64,000 nt of DNA, from the NCBI RefSeq assembly GCF_030140925.1, contig NZ_JARBWD010000001.1:1240001-1304000 (forward strand), written 5' to 3'. Every line of letters begins with the position of its first letter. Within the stretch, counting starts at the first letter, position 1. A program made the translations under genes and the position numbers. The DNA is from Parerythrobacter aestuarii (GTDB taxonomy: Bacteria > Pseudomonadota > Alphaproteobacteria > Sphingomonadales > Sphingomonadaceae). The notes beneath the pieces are model-generated. The model was not told the origin of the DNA. It made no database searches and saw nothing but the letters and a program-made list of their open reading frames with translations. Below, piece after piece: positions 32,932 to 41,852 of the stretch.

Positions 32932-34569
32932 ATGAGCATGCAAGACCTGATCGACGCCGCCCGAGTATCCAAGTCCTGGCCTTTCCAGGAGGCACAGCGG
33001 CTGCTCAAGCGCTATCCCGATGGTACCAAGCCCGCCAAGGACGGGAGCACGTCGCCCGTGCTGTTCGAGACCGGCTACGGCCCCAGCGGCTTGCCGCATA
33101 TCGGCACCTTCCAGGAAGTGCTGCGCACCACGCTGGTCCGGCGCGCGTTCGAAGCGATGATCGGCGCGCGGCCCGAGGATGGCAAGACGCGGCTGGTCGC
33201 TTTCAGCGACGACATGGATGGCTTGCGCAAGGTGCCCGACAATATCGACCGCAAGGATGTGCTCGAGGCCAATTTGCACAAGCCGCTCAGCCGTATCCCC
33301 AGCCCGTTCAGCAACGAGCACGAAAGCTATGCCGCGCACAACAATGCGATGCTGCGCGAATTCCTCGATCGGTTCGGGTTCGACTACGATTTCGTTGCTT
33401 CGTCCGACATGTACAATTCAGGCAAGTTCGATGACGCGCTGCGGCAGGTCCTGCGCAAGAACCAGGACATTCTCGACATCATGCTGCCGACCCTCAGGGC
33501 CGAGCGTGCCGCGACCTACTCGCCGGTGCTGCCGATCAGCCCGGTCACAGGCAAGGTGTTGCAGGTCCCGGTCGAAGTGGTCGATGCCGAGGCAGGCATG
33601 GTTCGCTTCACCGACGACGACGGTACAGTGGTTGAACAGTCTGCGCTCGGCGGCCTGTCCAAGCTGCAATGGAAGGTCGACTGGGCGATGCGCTGGTATG
33701 CGCTGGGCGTCGATTACGAGATGTATGGCAAGGACTTGACTGACAGCGGCGTGCAGTCTGGCAAGATCGTTCAGGTGCTGGGCGGCCGCAAGCCGGAAGG
33801 ACTGATCTACGAGCTGTTCCTCGATGAGAAGGGCGAGAAGATTTCCAAGTCGAAGGGCAATGGCCTGACGATCGAGGAGTGGCTGACCTACGGCACGGAA
33901 GAGAGCCTGGGCTTCTATATCTTTCCCAATCCCAAGAGCGCCAAGCAGCTGCATGTCGGGGTGATCCCGCGTGCGGTCGACGATTACTGGCAGTTCCGCG
34001 AGCGGATTCCGGAACAGGATCTGGACAAGCAACTCGGCAACCCGGTGTGGAACCTGCTGCGCGTCAATGGCGGCTGGGAAGCAGAGGAAGCGCCGGGTGC
34101 GGGGGATAGCCTGCCAGTCAGCTACGGCCTGCTGCTCAACCTCGCCAGCGTGCTGGGGACCGAAGCGAGCGAGGCCAACCTGGCCGACTATCTCGATACC
34201 TATCTCGGCGATGTCGAGCGCGGGCCGGAGCTCGACAAGCTGATCACCGCAGCGGTCAATTACACTCGGGACTATATCGCGCCGACGCTGAGCAAGCGCG
34301 CGCCCGAAGCCAATGAAGCCGAGGCGCTCAAGGCGCTCGATGCGTTCCTGGCCGACGCTTCAGGCGACATGAGCGCGGAAGATTTGCAGACCGAGGTCTA
34401 TGAGATCGGCAAGCGCGAGGAGTTCGGCTTCGAGAACCTGCGCGACTGGTTCAAGGCGCTCTACCAGACCCTGCTCGGCAGCGACCAGGGCCCGCGCATG
34501 GGCAGCTTCATCAAGCTCTATGGAATTGAAAATAGCCGCAAACTGATTGCAGAGGCGCTTGCTCGCTAG
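32932..34569 (+). CDS. lysS: Lysyl-tRNA synthetase, class I
   Basis: This class I enzyme (archaeal type, also standard in many alphaproteobacteria) charges tRNA-Lys. The HIGH-like motif is GPSGLPHIGTF near residue 48 and the KMSKS-like motif is KISKSKGNG near residue 305. A C-terminal helical anticodon-binding region follows. Length is 545 aa. The ATG at 32932 gives MSMQDLIDAARVSKSWPF; an in-frame start at 32839 would cover the palindrome and is rejected. No class II lysS is seen in the window. Confidence 0.96.
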   Translation: MSMQDLIDAARVSKSWPFQEAQRLLKRYPDGTKPAKDGSTSPVLFETGYGPSGLPHIGTFQEVLRTTLVRRAFEAMIGARPEDGKTRLVAFSDDMDGLRKVPDNIDRKDVLEANLHKPLSRIPSPFSNEHESYAAHNNAMLREFLDRFGFDYDFVASSDMYNSGKFDDALRQVLRKNQDILDIMLPTLRAERAATYSPVLPISPVTGKVLQVPVEVVDAEAGMVRFTDDDGTVVEQSALGGLSKLQWKVDWAMRWYALGVDYEMYGKDLTDSGVQSGKIVQVLGGRKPEGLIYELFLDEKGEKISKSKGNGLTIEEWLTYGTEESLGFYIFPNPKSAKQLHVGVIPRAVDDYWQFRERIPEQDLDKQLGNPVWNLLRVNGGWEAEEAPGAGDSLPVSYGLLLNLASVLGTEASEANLADYLDTYLGDVERGPELDKLITAAVNYTRDYIAPTLSKRAPEANEAEALKALDAFLADASGDMSAEDLQTEVYEIGKREEFGFENLRDWFKALYQTLLGSDQGPRMGSFIKLYGIENSRKLIAEALAR

Positions 34570-34572
34570 GCC

Positions 34573-35241
34573 TCAGTTCCATTTGCGGGTGCGATACCAC
34601 TTGGTGATGACATATTTGACGCCCTGCTGCACCGGGGTTCCGGCGTGGAGAGTGTCTTCGTTCGGGGTTCCGTCGGGCAAGGCGTTGTTCCAGCATAGCA
34701 GCACGCCCGGCTTGGGTTCGATATTGATACCGACCTCGGGAAAGCCGGTTGCCCCGCCGGCCTCGACCTTGTTGAGGAACATCATCGCTGTCCAGCTGCG
34801 CTGGCCGCCACGCTTGCGCTCGCCTTCCCAATAGGCCTGGTTGGTGTGGAAGAAGTCATGGTGCGGCTTGAATTGCTGGCCCGACATATAGCGCTGGCCC
34901 TGCATCGTCTCGCCAATCTTGCTGGGCAGGCCCAGCACCTTGTCGATGCGGTCCGACAGCACTTTCACGAACGGATCATGCGGGTTGAAATTGCCGGAAT
35001 AGGAGGTGCGGAAACCTTCGCGCTGGGTGCCGTCATACAGCGTGCTGGGCTGGGCGACGACGTCGATCATCATCATCAGCTTCTTGCACTCTTCGGCGCT
35101 GACGAATTCCTTCACGGCATAGATCTCGGCCTTGTCGGTCGGGATCTTTTCGGCCTTGGGGTTGGCGTCGAGCGCCTTGCGCGCCATCCGGCCGACCCGG
35201 GCGAGCGCATCCTTGTCGGGAATGAGTGTCTTCGTAGCCAT
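34573..35241 (-). CDS. 2-oxoglutarate/Fe(II) oxygenase, prolyl 4-hydroxylase type
   Basis: The 222-aa protein has the P4Hc fold. The iron-binding HxD is in KPHHDFFHTNQ, the distal His is in TLHAGTPV, and the 2-oxoglutarate-binding Lys is in GVKYVITKWYRTR. The core strand block (SWTAMMFLNKVEAGGATGFPE) is typical. Bacterial members hydroxylate proline or other residues of proteins such as EF-Tu; the target here is unknown. Converges with lysS with a three-base gap. Confidence 0.9.
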   Translation of the reverse strand: MATKTLIPDKDALARVGRMARKALDANPKAEKIPTDKAEIYAVKEFVSAEECKKLMMMIDVVAQPSTLYDGTQREGFRTSYSGNFNPHDPFVKVLSDRIDKVLGLPSKIGETMQGQRYMSGQQFKPHHDFFHTNQAYWEGERKRGGQRSWTAMMFLNKVEAGGATGFPEVGINIEPKPGVLLCWNNALPDGTPNEDTLHAGTPVQQGVKYVITKWYRTRKWN

Positions 35242-35309
35242 GGCGGCAACGCTAGCAGCGCGGCCCGGCTCCTGCTAGATGCCGCAATGGGATTGAGCGG
35301 AGAGATTGC

Positions 35310-35861
35310 ATGACCGCAATAGGTCGCAGCAAGTATTCAGGCGTGGCGATGATTTTCCACTGGGTCATCGCCATCGCCGTGATCGTCAACTGGCGCATCG
35401 CCGAGGCGGCCGAGCACGGCGCCACCGATGCCGAAAAAGGCGCAATCATGGCCAACCACAAGGCACTGGGGATCACGATCCTGGTGCTGACGTTGGCGCG
35501 GCTGGCGTGGCGGCTGAAACAAAAGGTGCCGCCGCTGCCGGACAGCTACAAGGCGTGGGAAAAGGCTGTCGCGCGCGGCCTGCATATCCTGTTCTACGTG
35601 CTGTTGATCGGTCTTCCTCTGGGTGGCTGGCTGGGCAGTTCGTTCTACGGCCGCGGGATCGAATGGTTCGGAATGTTCAGCATTCCGGCACTGCCAGTGG
35701 GCGAGAACTTCGAAACCGGCAAGGCTATACTCGAGCTGCATCACACCGGTGGTTCGATCTTCATCTACCTGATCGCGCTACACATCCTTGCGGCGCTGAA
35801 GCATCAGTTCCTGGACAAGGAAGGCGGGATCACCCGCATGCTGCCGTTCGGGCGGGCCTGA
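35310..35861 (+). CDS. Cytochrome b561 (di-heme membrane protein)
   Basis: The product (183 aa) has four hydrophobic segments with the paired His ligands of bacterial b561: MIFHWVIAIAV (His17), NHKALGITIL, GLHILFYVLLIGLP and LHILAALKHQF, plus ELHHTGGSIFIY. Such proteins move electrons from quinol to periplasmic acceptors or dispose of superoxide. The ATG at 35310 is well placed after GAGCGGAGA. Divergent from the prolyl hydroxylase gene, which starts 69 bp upstream. Confidence 0.93.
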   Translation: MTAIGRSKYSGVAMIFHWVIAIAVIVNWRIAEAAEHGATDAEKGAIMANHKALGITILVLTLARLAWRLKQKVPPLPDSYKAWEKAVARGLHILFYVLLIGLPLGGWLGSSFYGRGIEWFGMFSIPALPVGENFETGKAILELHHTGGSIFIYLIALHILAALKHQFLDKEGGITRMLPFGRA

Positions 35862-35891
35862 CGCCCGGACCGATCCAGGCACCAGATGTAG

Positions 35892-35929
35892 GAAACCCCC
35901 GCCCGGGCAGGAACCGGGGCGGGGGTTTC
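35892..35929. terminator. Bidirectional hairpin terminator
   Basis: GAAACCCCCGCCC (35892-35904) pairs perfectly with GGGCGGGGGTTTC (35917-35929), loop 12 nt. It lies between the convergent b561 and RcnB-like genes, and the AAA/TTT edges suit both directions. Confidence 0.85.
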
Positions 35930-35978
35930 ACTGGTCCGGGCAGACCCCCATCGGCCCGGCGTATCCTGTGACTCTGAC

Positions 35979-36986
35979 CTACCAGAAGAAGTCGTAGATC
36001 ACGTCGACCACTTCCCCGGTGTAGATATTCACCAGCATCACGTCATCGTAATAGCGGACCCAGCGATAGGGGCCGTAGACTTCCGGCAGGCGATAGGTCC
36101 ACGGATCGTTGATCCAGTAGCGGCTGCCGAAGAACAGGCTGTCGAGATAGAAGCCGATATTGACGCGGTTGTACCGGTGATAGCGGTACGGCGCATAATA
36201 GCGGCCGAGGTTGTAATAGCTCCGGTTGTGCCGGCGGTAGTTGTGCCAGTCGTAACGCCGATTGTGGCGCCAGCTGCGGTTCCAGCGGCGATAGTCGCCT
36301 CTGCGATAGTCGCGTCGGTGATCGCGGCGTGCGTCGCGGTACCCGTCCCGGCGACCATCGCGATAGGCGTCGCGCCGGTCGTAGCGGTTGTCGCGGCGCG
36401 TGTCGCGGCGATCATTGCGCCAGTCCCGCCGGGTGTCGCGACGATCGCTGCGCCAATCACGGCGGGTATCGCGCCGGTCGCTGCGCCAATCATTGCGGCG
36501 CTCGGTTCGACGTTCGGTACGGCGCTGGTCGCGAGTGTCCTGCGACCAGCGATCGCTACGCCGGTCGAGACGCCGGTCGGCGCGGCGGTCAGAACGACGT
36601 TCGGTCCTGACCGTCCGATCCCTGTCACCGCTGCGCCATTGCTCGCGGCGGTTCTCCCGCGCAATCTCGCGCTGGGTGTCCATGCGTGTGGTCTGCTGGG
36701 CGCGGCGCGGCGGTGTCTCGCCGATCCGCTGGGGCGGGGCAGAGGCGTTGCGCTGGACCTGCCGGCGTTCCTGTCGTTGCTGGCGGAATTCGCGTTGCTG
36801 CGCGCGGTTGGGGCGCGCTTGCTGGCGATTGCCACGATTCTGGCGCACCTGCTGACGCTCGCCGCGCTCGCGGTCGGCGCGCTGGGTGTCGGCGGTCTCG
36901 CTGGCCTGGGCCGGAGCAGCACTGAGCGCGAGCATGGCGGCCAGTGCGCCAATCCCGCTCGCATTGAGGAGTTGCTTGATCGTCAT
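35979..36986 (-). CDS. Secreted RcnB-like protein with long Arg/Asp repeat region
   Basis: The product (335 aa from 36986) has a Sec signal peptide (LLNASGIGALAAMLALSAAPAQA) and a Gln/Arg-rich segment. A low-complexity region (about residues 115-245) built from units like DWRSDRRDTRR follows, then a Tyr/Arg-rich stretch. The C-terminal domain resembles RcnB (VLLIDLATGEVV-type ending; here DDVMLVNIYTGEVVDVIYDFFW in part). RcnB is a periplasmic metal-homeostasis protein in E. coli. The start at 36986 has AGGAACAGG upstream; the open frame continues to 37505 without coding character. The DNA of the repeat contains 33-bp direct repeats. Confidence 0.82.
   Translation of the reverse strand: MTIKQLLNASGIGALAAMLALSAAPAQASETADTQRADRERGERQQVRQNRGNRQQARPNRAQQREFRQQRQERRQVQRNASAPPQRIGETPPRRAQQTTRMDTQREIARENRREQWRSGDRDRTVRTERRSDRRADRRLDRRSDRWSQDTRDQRRTERRTERRNDWRSDRRDTRRDWRSDRRDTRRDWRNDRRDTRRDNRYDRRDAYRDGRRDGYRDARRDHRRDYRRGDYRRWNRSWRHNRRYDWHNYRRHNRSYYNLGRYYAPYRYHRYNRVNIGFYLDSLFFGSRYWINDPWTYRLPEVYGPYRWVRYYDDVMLVNIYTGEVVDVIYDFFW
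36400..36498. repeat. Three tandem 33-bp repeats within the RcnB-like gene
   Basis: Units start at 36400, 36433 and 36466, each with the form GTGTCGCG.CGATC..TGCG on the plus strand and a 33-bp period. They encode eleven-residue blocks (DWRNDRRDTRR type) on the minus strand. Diverged copies continue on both sides. Confidence 0.85.
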
Positions 36987-37172
36987 GGGTACCTGTTCCT
37001 TCCTGTTGCCGCGCTGCCCACCCCGGCGGCCCTTGACGGTGAATCGATAATTAAGGGAGGGCAAGTGAGCCGGAACTGAACCGGCCTGCTGGCCTCCTGT
37101 TAATGTTGAAATAGCCTTAGCTGAATGAACCTGCGCTTGACGGATCGACGGGAAAGGGAGCATTGCGCGGCC

Positions 37173-37751
37173 ATGCTCGCACCCCCGCAATCGCTCGAGG
37201 ACATCCGCCGAGACATTCAGCAGCGGCTGACTCGCGCTACGAACGATCGCAAGAGCCCCATGCACACGCCGGTTGTCGCCACCGCCGACGCCGATCTCCG
37301 CGTGATGGTGCTCCGCGCTTTCGACGCCGATTCCATGACCTTGCGTTTCCATACCGATATCCGTGCCCCCAAGGCGCAACTGATTGGAAGCGGTTCGCCG
37401 GTGGGTGTGCTGTTTTATGACAAGGGCGCCAAGATCCAGGTCCGTACGCGCGGGAGGGGACGGATCGAGCAGAACGGCCCGGTGGTCGATGCCGCCTGGG
37501 CACAAAACACCAACTTCGCCCGCCGCTGTTACCTCGGCGATGGTCCGGGCGCGGCGAGCGACACTGCGACCAGCGGCTTGCCTTCAGGGCTGGAGGGCGT
37601 GCAGCCAAGCGATGAGCAGGTGCTCCCCGCGCGGGAGAACTTCGCAGTGCTGCTGGTGCAGGTCGAGCATTGCGACTGGCTTTACCTCGCGCACACCGGG
37701 CATATGCGGGCGCAATTCGATGGCCAGGATGCAAGGTGGGTCGCGCCCTAG
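37173..37751 (+). CDS. Pyridoxamine 5'-phosphate oxidase-like flavin-binding protein
   Basis: The product (192 aa from 37173) has the split-barrel FMN-binding pattern: RKSPMHTPVVATADADLRVMVLRAFD, RFHTDIRAPKAQLI and VGVLFYDKGAKIQVR. This subgroup of the PNPOx family is usually annotated as general FMN-dependent oxidoreductase; a pyridoxamine oxidase role is not proved. AAAGGGAG lies 12 bp before the ATG at 37173. An earlier ATG at 37125 lacks a ribosome binding site. Confidence 0.8.
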   Translation: MLAPPQSLEDIRRDIQQRLTRATNDRKSPMHTPVVATADADLRVMVLRAFDADSMTLRFHTDIRAPKAQLIGSGSPVGVLFYDKGAKIQVRTRGRGRIEQNGPVVDAAWAQNTNFARRCYLGDGPGAASDTATSGLPSGLEGVQPSDEQVLPARENFAVLLVQVEHCDWLYLAHTGHMRAQFDGQDARWVAP

Positions 37752-37859
37752 CTTGCCCACAGGCGGATTCGCCTTGGTCGCTGCCACCATGCTATTCTCA
37801 GCCCTGCGACCGCTGAGTCGCTTGGGGTCGCGCAAGGGTTATCTGGAGGGGGATACCTT

Positions 37860-38594
37860 ATGCGCTTGGTTAGAGCTTTGTATGCCGTTGCGACCTACTT
37901 TCTGTTTTTCGCGACATTCGTCTACCTGATCGCTTTCGTCGGCGGGGTGTTCGTACCCAAGACCGTGGACAGCGGAGTGGCCGGGCCGATGGGTGTGGCA
38001 GTTGCCGTCGACCTGGTGCTGATCGCGCTGTTCGGGGTGCAGCATTCGGTGATGGCGCGACCGGGCTTCAAGCGATGGCTGACCGGCTTCCTACACCCGG
38101 CGATCGAGCGCAGCACCTATGTGCTGATGACGCTGGTGGTCCTGTGGATCATGTTCGCCTTCTGGCAACCGATCCCAAATGTGATCTGGGCGGTGGACAC
38201 GGAAACCGCGACGCTGGCGCTATGGGCGCTGTTCCTTGTCGGCTGGACCATCGCTTTCATCAGCACCTGGCTGCTCAACCATTTCGAGCTGTTCGGGCTG
38301 CAGCAGGTGTGGCTGGACTTCACCGGCAAGGAACCGGTCGAGCAGAAGTTCCGCCAGCCGCTGTTCTACAAGGTTAGCCGCCACCCGCTCTATCTCGGCA
38401 TGCTGATCGGCATCTGGGCGATCCCGGTTATGACCGCCGGGCACCTGCTGTTCGCAGCCGGCATGACGATCTACGTCCTGATCGCGATCCGCTATGAAGA
38501 GCGCGACCTGGTAGCGTTCCTGGGCGAGCAATATGCGGAGTACCGGACCAAGGTCGGGATGCTGCTGCCAGGGATCGGGAAGGCGAAGGGGTAA
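37860..38594 (+). CDS. mddA: Methanethiol S-methyltransferase-like membrane protein (MddA/NnrU group)
   Basis: This 244-aa protein has six hydrophobic segments. The N-terminal pattern FVYLIAFVGGVFVPKTVDSG and the following HSVMARPGFKRW, LLNHFELFGLQQVW and YKVSRHPLYLGMLIGIW blocks resemble MddA, which methylates methanethiol to dimethyl sulfide using SAM. NnrU-like membrane methyltransferases are the alternative. The methionine gamma-lyase at 29587-30795 would supply methanethiol. GGAGGGGGAT precedes the ATG. Confidence 0.8.
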   Translation: MRLVRALYAVATYFLFFATFVYLIAFVGGVFVPKTVDSGVAGPMGVAVAVDLVLIALFGVQHSVMARPGFKRWLTGFLHPAIERSTYVLMTLVVLWIMFAFWQPIPNVIWAVDTETATLALWALFLVGWTIAFISTWLLNHFELFGLQQVWLDFTGKEPVEQKFRQPLFYKVSRHPLYLGMLIGIWAIPVMTAGHLLFAAGMTIYVLIAIRYEERDLVAFLGEQYAEYRTKVGMLLPGIGKAKG

Positions 38595-38607
38595 GGGGGC
38601 CCTTAAT

Positions 38608-38693
38608 TCATCGTCGCCCCCGCTTAGGCCGGGGTCCAGGGCAGCAAAGGCTTTTCCAGCCAAACTGGATCCCCGCCTGCGCGGGGATGACGA
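38608..38693. repeat. Palindromic repeat, GCGGGGATGACGA family
   Basis: Left arm TCATCGTCGCCCCCGCTTAG (from 38608) and right arm CTGGATCCCCGCCTGCGCGG (from 38665, ending GGGATGACGA) are inverted copies with internal hairpins. The left arm is diverged. It lies between the convergent mddA and ettA genes and may function as a terminator. Related to the element at 1526-1602. Confidence 0.8.
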
Positions 38694-38709
38694 ACAATGG
38701 CGTTAGGAG

Positions 38710-40389
38710 CTACCTAGTCAGCTTCTTATACGCCAACCGCGTAGGTCGATCAGCCGCATCACCCAGACGCCGCCGCTTGTCTTCTTCGTAAGCCTCGAAG
38801 TTCCCCTCGAACCACTCGACGTGTGAGTTGCCTTCGAACGCCAGGATATGGGTCGCCAGGCGGTCGAGGAAGAAGCGGTCGTGCGAGATGACCACGGCGC
38901 AGCCGGCGAAGTTTTCGATCGCCTCTTCCAGCGCACCGAGCGTTTCGACGTCCAAATCGTTGGTCGGCTCGTCCAGCAGGAGGACATTGCCGCCTTCCTT
39001 GAGCATCTTGGCCATGTGCACGCGGTTGCGTTCGCCGCCCGACAGCTTGCCGACGTTCTTCTGCTGGTCCTGCCCCTTGAAGTTGAACGCGCCGACATAG
39101 GCACGGGTCGACATGTCGTGGCCGTTGACCTTCATGTAATCGAGCCCGTCGGAGATTTCCTCCCACACATTGTGCTTGGGATCCAAATCGTCGCGGCTCT
39201 GGTCGACATAGCCCAGGCGCACGGTCTCGCCGATTTCGATACTGCCGCTATCGGGGGTTTCCTGACCCGTAATCATGCGGAAGAGGGTCGACTTGCCCGC
39301 GCCGTTGGGCCCGATGACGCCGACGATGCCACCCGGGGGCAGCATGAAGGAGAGATCTTCGAACAGCAGCTTGTCGCCATAGGCCTTGGAGATGTTCTTG
39401 GCTTCGATCACCTTGCCGCCCAGCCGCTCGGGCACCTGGATCACGATCTGCGCCTTGCCCGGCTTGCGGCCGTCCTGCGCGTCCTGCAGCTGCTCGAACT
39501 TGCGGATACGCGCCTTGGACTTGGTCTGGCGCGCGGCCGGGGTCTGACGGATCCACTCGAGCTCGCGGCTCAACGCCTTCTGGCGGCCTGATTCCTCGCG
39601 GCTTTCCTGCTCGAGGCGCTTGGCCTTCTTCTCGAGGTAGGTCGAGTAGTTGCCTTCGTACGGGTAGTAGCTGCCGCGATCGAGCTCGAGGATCCAGCCG
39701 ACGACATTGTCGAGGAAGTAGCGGTCGTGGGTGATCATCAGCACCGCACCCGCATATTCCTTCAAGTGGTTTTCCAGCCATTCGACAGATTCCGCGTCGA
39801 GGTGGTTGGTTGGCTCGTCGAGCAGCAGGATCGACGGCTTCTGGATCAGCAGGCGGGTGAGCGCGACGCGGCGCTTCTCGCCGCCCGAAAGGTTTTCGAC
39901 CGAGGCATCGGACGGCGGGCAGCGCAACGCTTCCATCGCGATTTCGAGCTGGTTGTCGAGCGTCCACCCGTCGACCGCGTCGATCTTTTCCTGCAGCACG
40001 CCCATTTCTTCCATCAGCGCATCGAAATCGGTGTCGTCCTGCGGGTCGCCCATTTCGGCGCTGATGGCGTTGAAGCGTTCGACCATTTCGGCGGTCTCGC
40101 CGGCACCGTCGCGGACGTTTTCGAGCACGGTCTTGGTCGGGTCGAGCTCGGGCTCCTGCGGCAGGTAGCCAACAGTGATGTTCTCGCCCGGCCAGGCTTC
40201 ACCGGTGAAATCGGTGTCGATCCCGGCCATGATCTTCATCAGGGTGGACTTGCCCGCGCCGTTGGGCCCGACGATGCCGATCTTCGCGCCCTGGTAGAAC
40301 TGCAGGTTGATATTGCTCAGCACCGGCTTCTGGGCACCGGGGAAAGTCTTGGTCATGTTCTTCATGACATAGGCGTATTGCGCGGCCAT
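38710..40389 (-). CDS. ettA: Energy-dependent translational throttle protein EttA
   Basis: This ABC-F ATPase (559 aa) binds the ribosomal E site and gates the first steps of elongation according to ATP/ADP. It has two ABC domains with Walker A GPNGAGKST (twice), signatures LSGGEKRRVAL and LSGGERNRVHM, and Walker B LLLDEPTNHLDAESVEW and LLLDEPTNDLDVETLG. The linker region (RELEWIRQTPAARQTKSKARI) is typical. The start at 40389 (MAAQYAYVMKNMTKTF) is the family N-terminus; an in-frame ATG at 40497 gives a non-homologous extension and is rejected. Confidence 0.97.
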   Translation of the reverse strand: MAAQYAYVMKNMTKTFPGAQKPVLSNINLQFYQGAKIGIVGPNGAGKSTLMKIMAGIDTDFTGEAWPGENITVGYLPQEPELDPTKTVLENVRDGAGETAEMVERFNAISAEMGDPQDDTDFDALMEEMGVLQEKIDAVDGWTLDNQLEIAMEALRCPPSDASVENLSGGEKRRVALTRLLIQKPSILLLDEPTNHLDAESVEWLENHLKEYAGAVLMITHDRYFLDNVVGWILELDRGSYYPYEGNYSTYLEKKAKRLEQESREESGRQKALSRELEWIRQTPAARQTKSKARIRKFEQLQDAQDGRKPGKAQIVIQVPERLGGKVIEAKNISKAYGDKLLFEDLSFMLPPGGIVGVIGPNGAGKSTLFRMITGQETPDSGSIEIGETVRLGYVDQSRDDLDPKHNVWEEISDGLDYMKVNGHDMSTRAYVGAFNFKGQDQQKNVGKLSGGERNRVHMAKMLKEGGNVLLLDEPTNDLDVETLGALEEAIENFAGCAVVISHDRFFLDRLATHILAFEGNSHVEWFEGNFEAYEEDKRRRLGDAADRPTRLAYKKLTR

Positions 40390-40589
40390 CGGGGTCGTCC
40401 TTCGGATCGGAGAATCTGCGTGGATTTGCCGGTGCAGATAGGGGGCGAAGAGGCCGAGGGCAAGCGGTTCGCAGGCCTGCCGAAGCGGCCCGGCCATGTG
40501 CCGGAATTACCCCGCAAGTATGTGGCGCCCCTAAAGACGCTGTTAACCTTATTGGCCTAACCCGCAGGCGAGGGAGTGTGGCAGGGTCG

Positions 40590-41807
40590 ATGCAGACACA
40601 GATTCTAGGACTGGTACCACCATTGATGTCGCTGTTCTTCGCAGCGACGTTCGTGGTGCTCTGGCGAGCGGGGCAGCTGAAGCGCCACGTGCTGGGCTTC
40701 GGTATTGCCTATGCCCTGGCCTCGGTCGGCTATCTCTTCACCCACCTGTTGCCACCTGACTCATTCTACATCTTTCATACCACGCAGGTCTTCTACACAC
40801 TTGGCTCGGTCACGCTGATTGCCGCCGTGTGCGAGCGCTGCGGGCAACGGCTGCACCTTGGCAGCATGGCTGTCGTGTACGGTTTGAGCGCGCTGATGCT
40901 GGCTGTGACTGTCGGCGTCTCCGATGATGTCGGGCCCCGACTGATCATCGTCAACGTGGGGTATGGTGTCATGTTCGCCATGGGCGTGACGACCCTCCTA
41001 ACGGCGCGGCGGCGGGACGTTGTCGATGTTGCGATCATCGCGATAATGGCTTTCCAGGCGGTCGATTTCCTGGTCAGGCCGACCATGACCCTGCTGTTCG
41101 AGCAATCGATCCCGGCCGAGGTCTACCGCCAATCGATCTATTATTCGCTGATTGGGCTGGTGCTGGCGGTGAAGGGCATCGCCACCGCGATGGTACTGAT
41201 CGGCGCGACGATTGCCGAATGGACGAGGGGACTGCGCGAAAGCGGCGAACGCGATCCGCTGACCGGCCTGCTGAACCGAGGCGCGTTCGAGCAATCGATC
41301 CGCAGTATGCTGCCGCGTGCCCAGGTCGAAAAGCGCGCGCTCAGCCTCGTGGTTGCCGATATCGATCACTTCAAGCAAGTGAACGACATTTGGGGGCACC
41401 AGGCTGGCGACGCGGCGATTTCGAACTTCGGCGAGCTGATCCAGGCCACGGTGCGCGGTTGCGACGTGGGTGGGCGCATCGGCGGGGAAGAATTCTGCAT
41501 CGCGGTGTGGAACTGCGAGAACGAGCCGGCCGAACGGCTGGCCGAACGGATCAGGCTGGCGTTCGCTCGCTTGCAGCACGATGGCCTCAACGACGATATC
41601 CGCCTTACCGCCAGTTTCGGCATCGCCACGGCGCGCTCCGGCGAAACTTATCGCAGCCTGTTCGCTCGGGCCGACGAAGCGCTCTACCAGGCCAAGTCGA
41701 GCGGTCGGAACCGGGTGGAAAATGCCGAGCGCGAGGCCTTGAGCAATGCTGAGCCTGACCCCGAACCCCAACCCGTTGAGCTGAAGCAGGCCGCCGCCGG
41801 CGGTTAA
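40590..41807 (+). CDS. Membrane diguanylate cyclase (GGDEF) with intact I-site
   Basis: The 405-aa protein has about seven hydrophobic segments in the first 205 residues, then a GGDEF domain from RDPLTGLLNRGAFE. The active site is RIGGEEFCIAV, and the inhibitory RxxD motif is present (RGCDVGGRIGGEEF). So it should make c-di-GMP under feedback control, in contrast to the cyclase at 31375-32580. The N-terminal sensor type is not recognised. AGGGAG lies 13 bases before the ATG at 40590; a GTG at 40578 sits too close to it. Confidence 0.92.
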   Translation: MQTQILGLVPPLMSLFFAATFVVLWRAGQLKRHVLGFGIAYALASVGYLFTHLLPPDSFYIFHTTQVFYTLGSVTLIAAVCERCGQRLHLGSMAVVYGLSALMLAVTVGVSDDVGPRLIIVNVGYGVMFAMGVTTLLTARRRDVVDVAIIAIMAFQAVDFLVRPTMTLLFEQSIPAEVYRQSIYYSLIGLVLAVKGIATAMVLIGATIAEWTRGLRESGERDPLTGLLNRGAFEQSIRSMLPRAQVEKRALSLVVADIDHFKQVNDIWGHQAGDAAISNFGELIQATVRGCDVGGRIGGEEFCIAVWNCENEPAERLAERIRLAFARLQHDGLNDDIRLTASFGIATARSGETYRSLFARADEALYQAKSSGRNRVENAEREALSNAEPDPEPQPVELKQAAAGG

Positions 41808-41852
41808 CAGTCTGCTGGACACAGGCAGGCGGCACCATTAGCGGTTCCGCCC

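Noticed and set aside
36400..36498. 33-bp direct repeats considered as a CRISPR array
   Set aside because: There are no unique spacers; the units are contiguous and coding. No cas genes are present.
36177..37079. Plus-strand Val/Ala/Pro-rich ORF within the RcnB-like gene
   Set aside because: Its low-complexity protein is a by-product of the Arg/Asp codon repeats on the other strand.
36987..37505. Extension of the RcnB-like ORF upstream to 37505
   Set aside because: The extension crosses the divergent flavin-binding gene and lacks family similarity; the signal peptide and ribosome binding site place the start at 36986.
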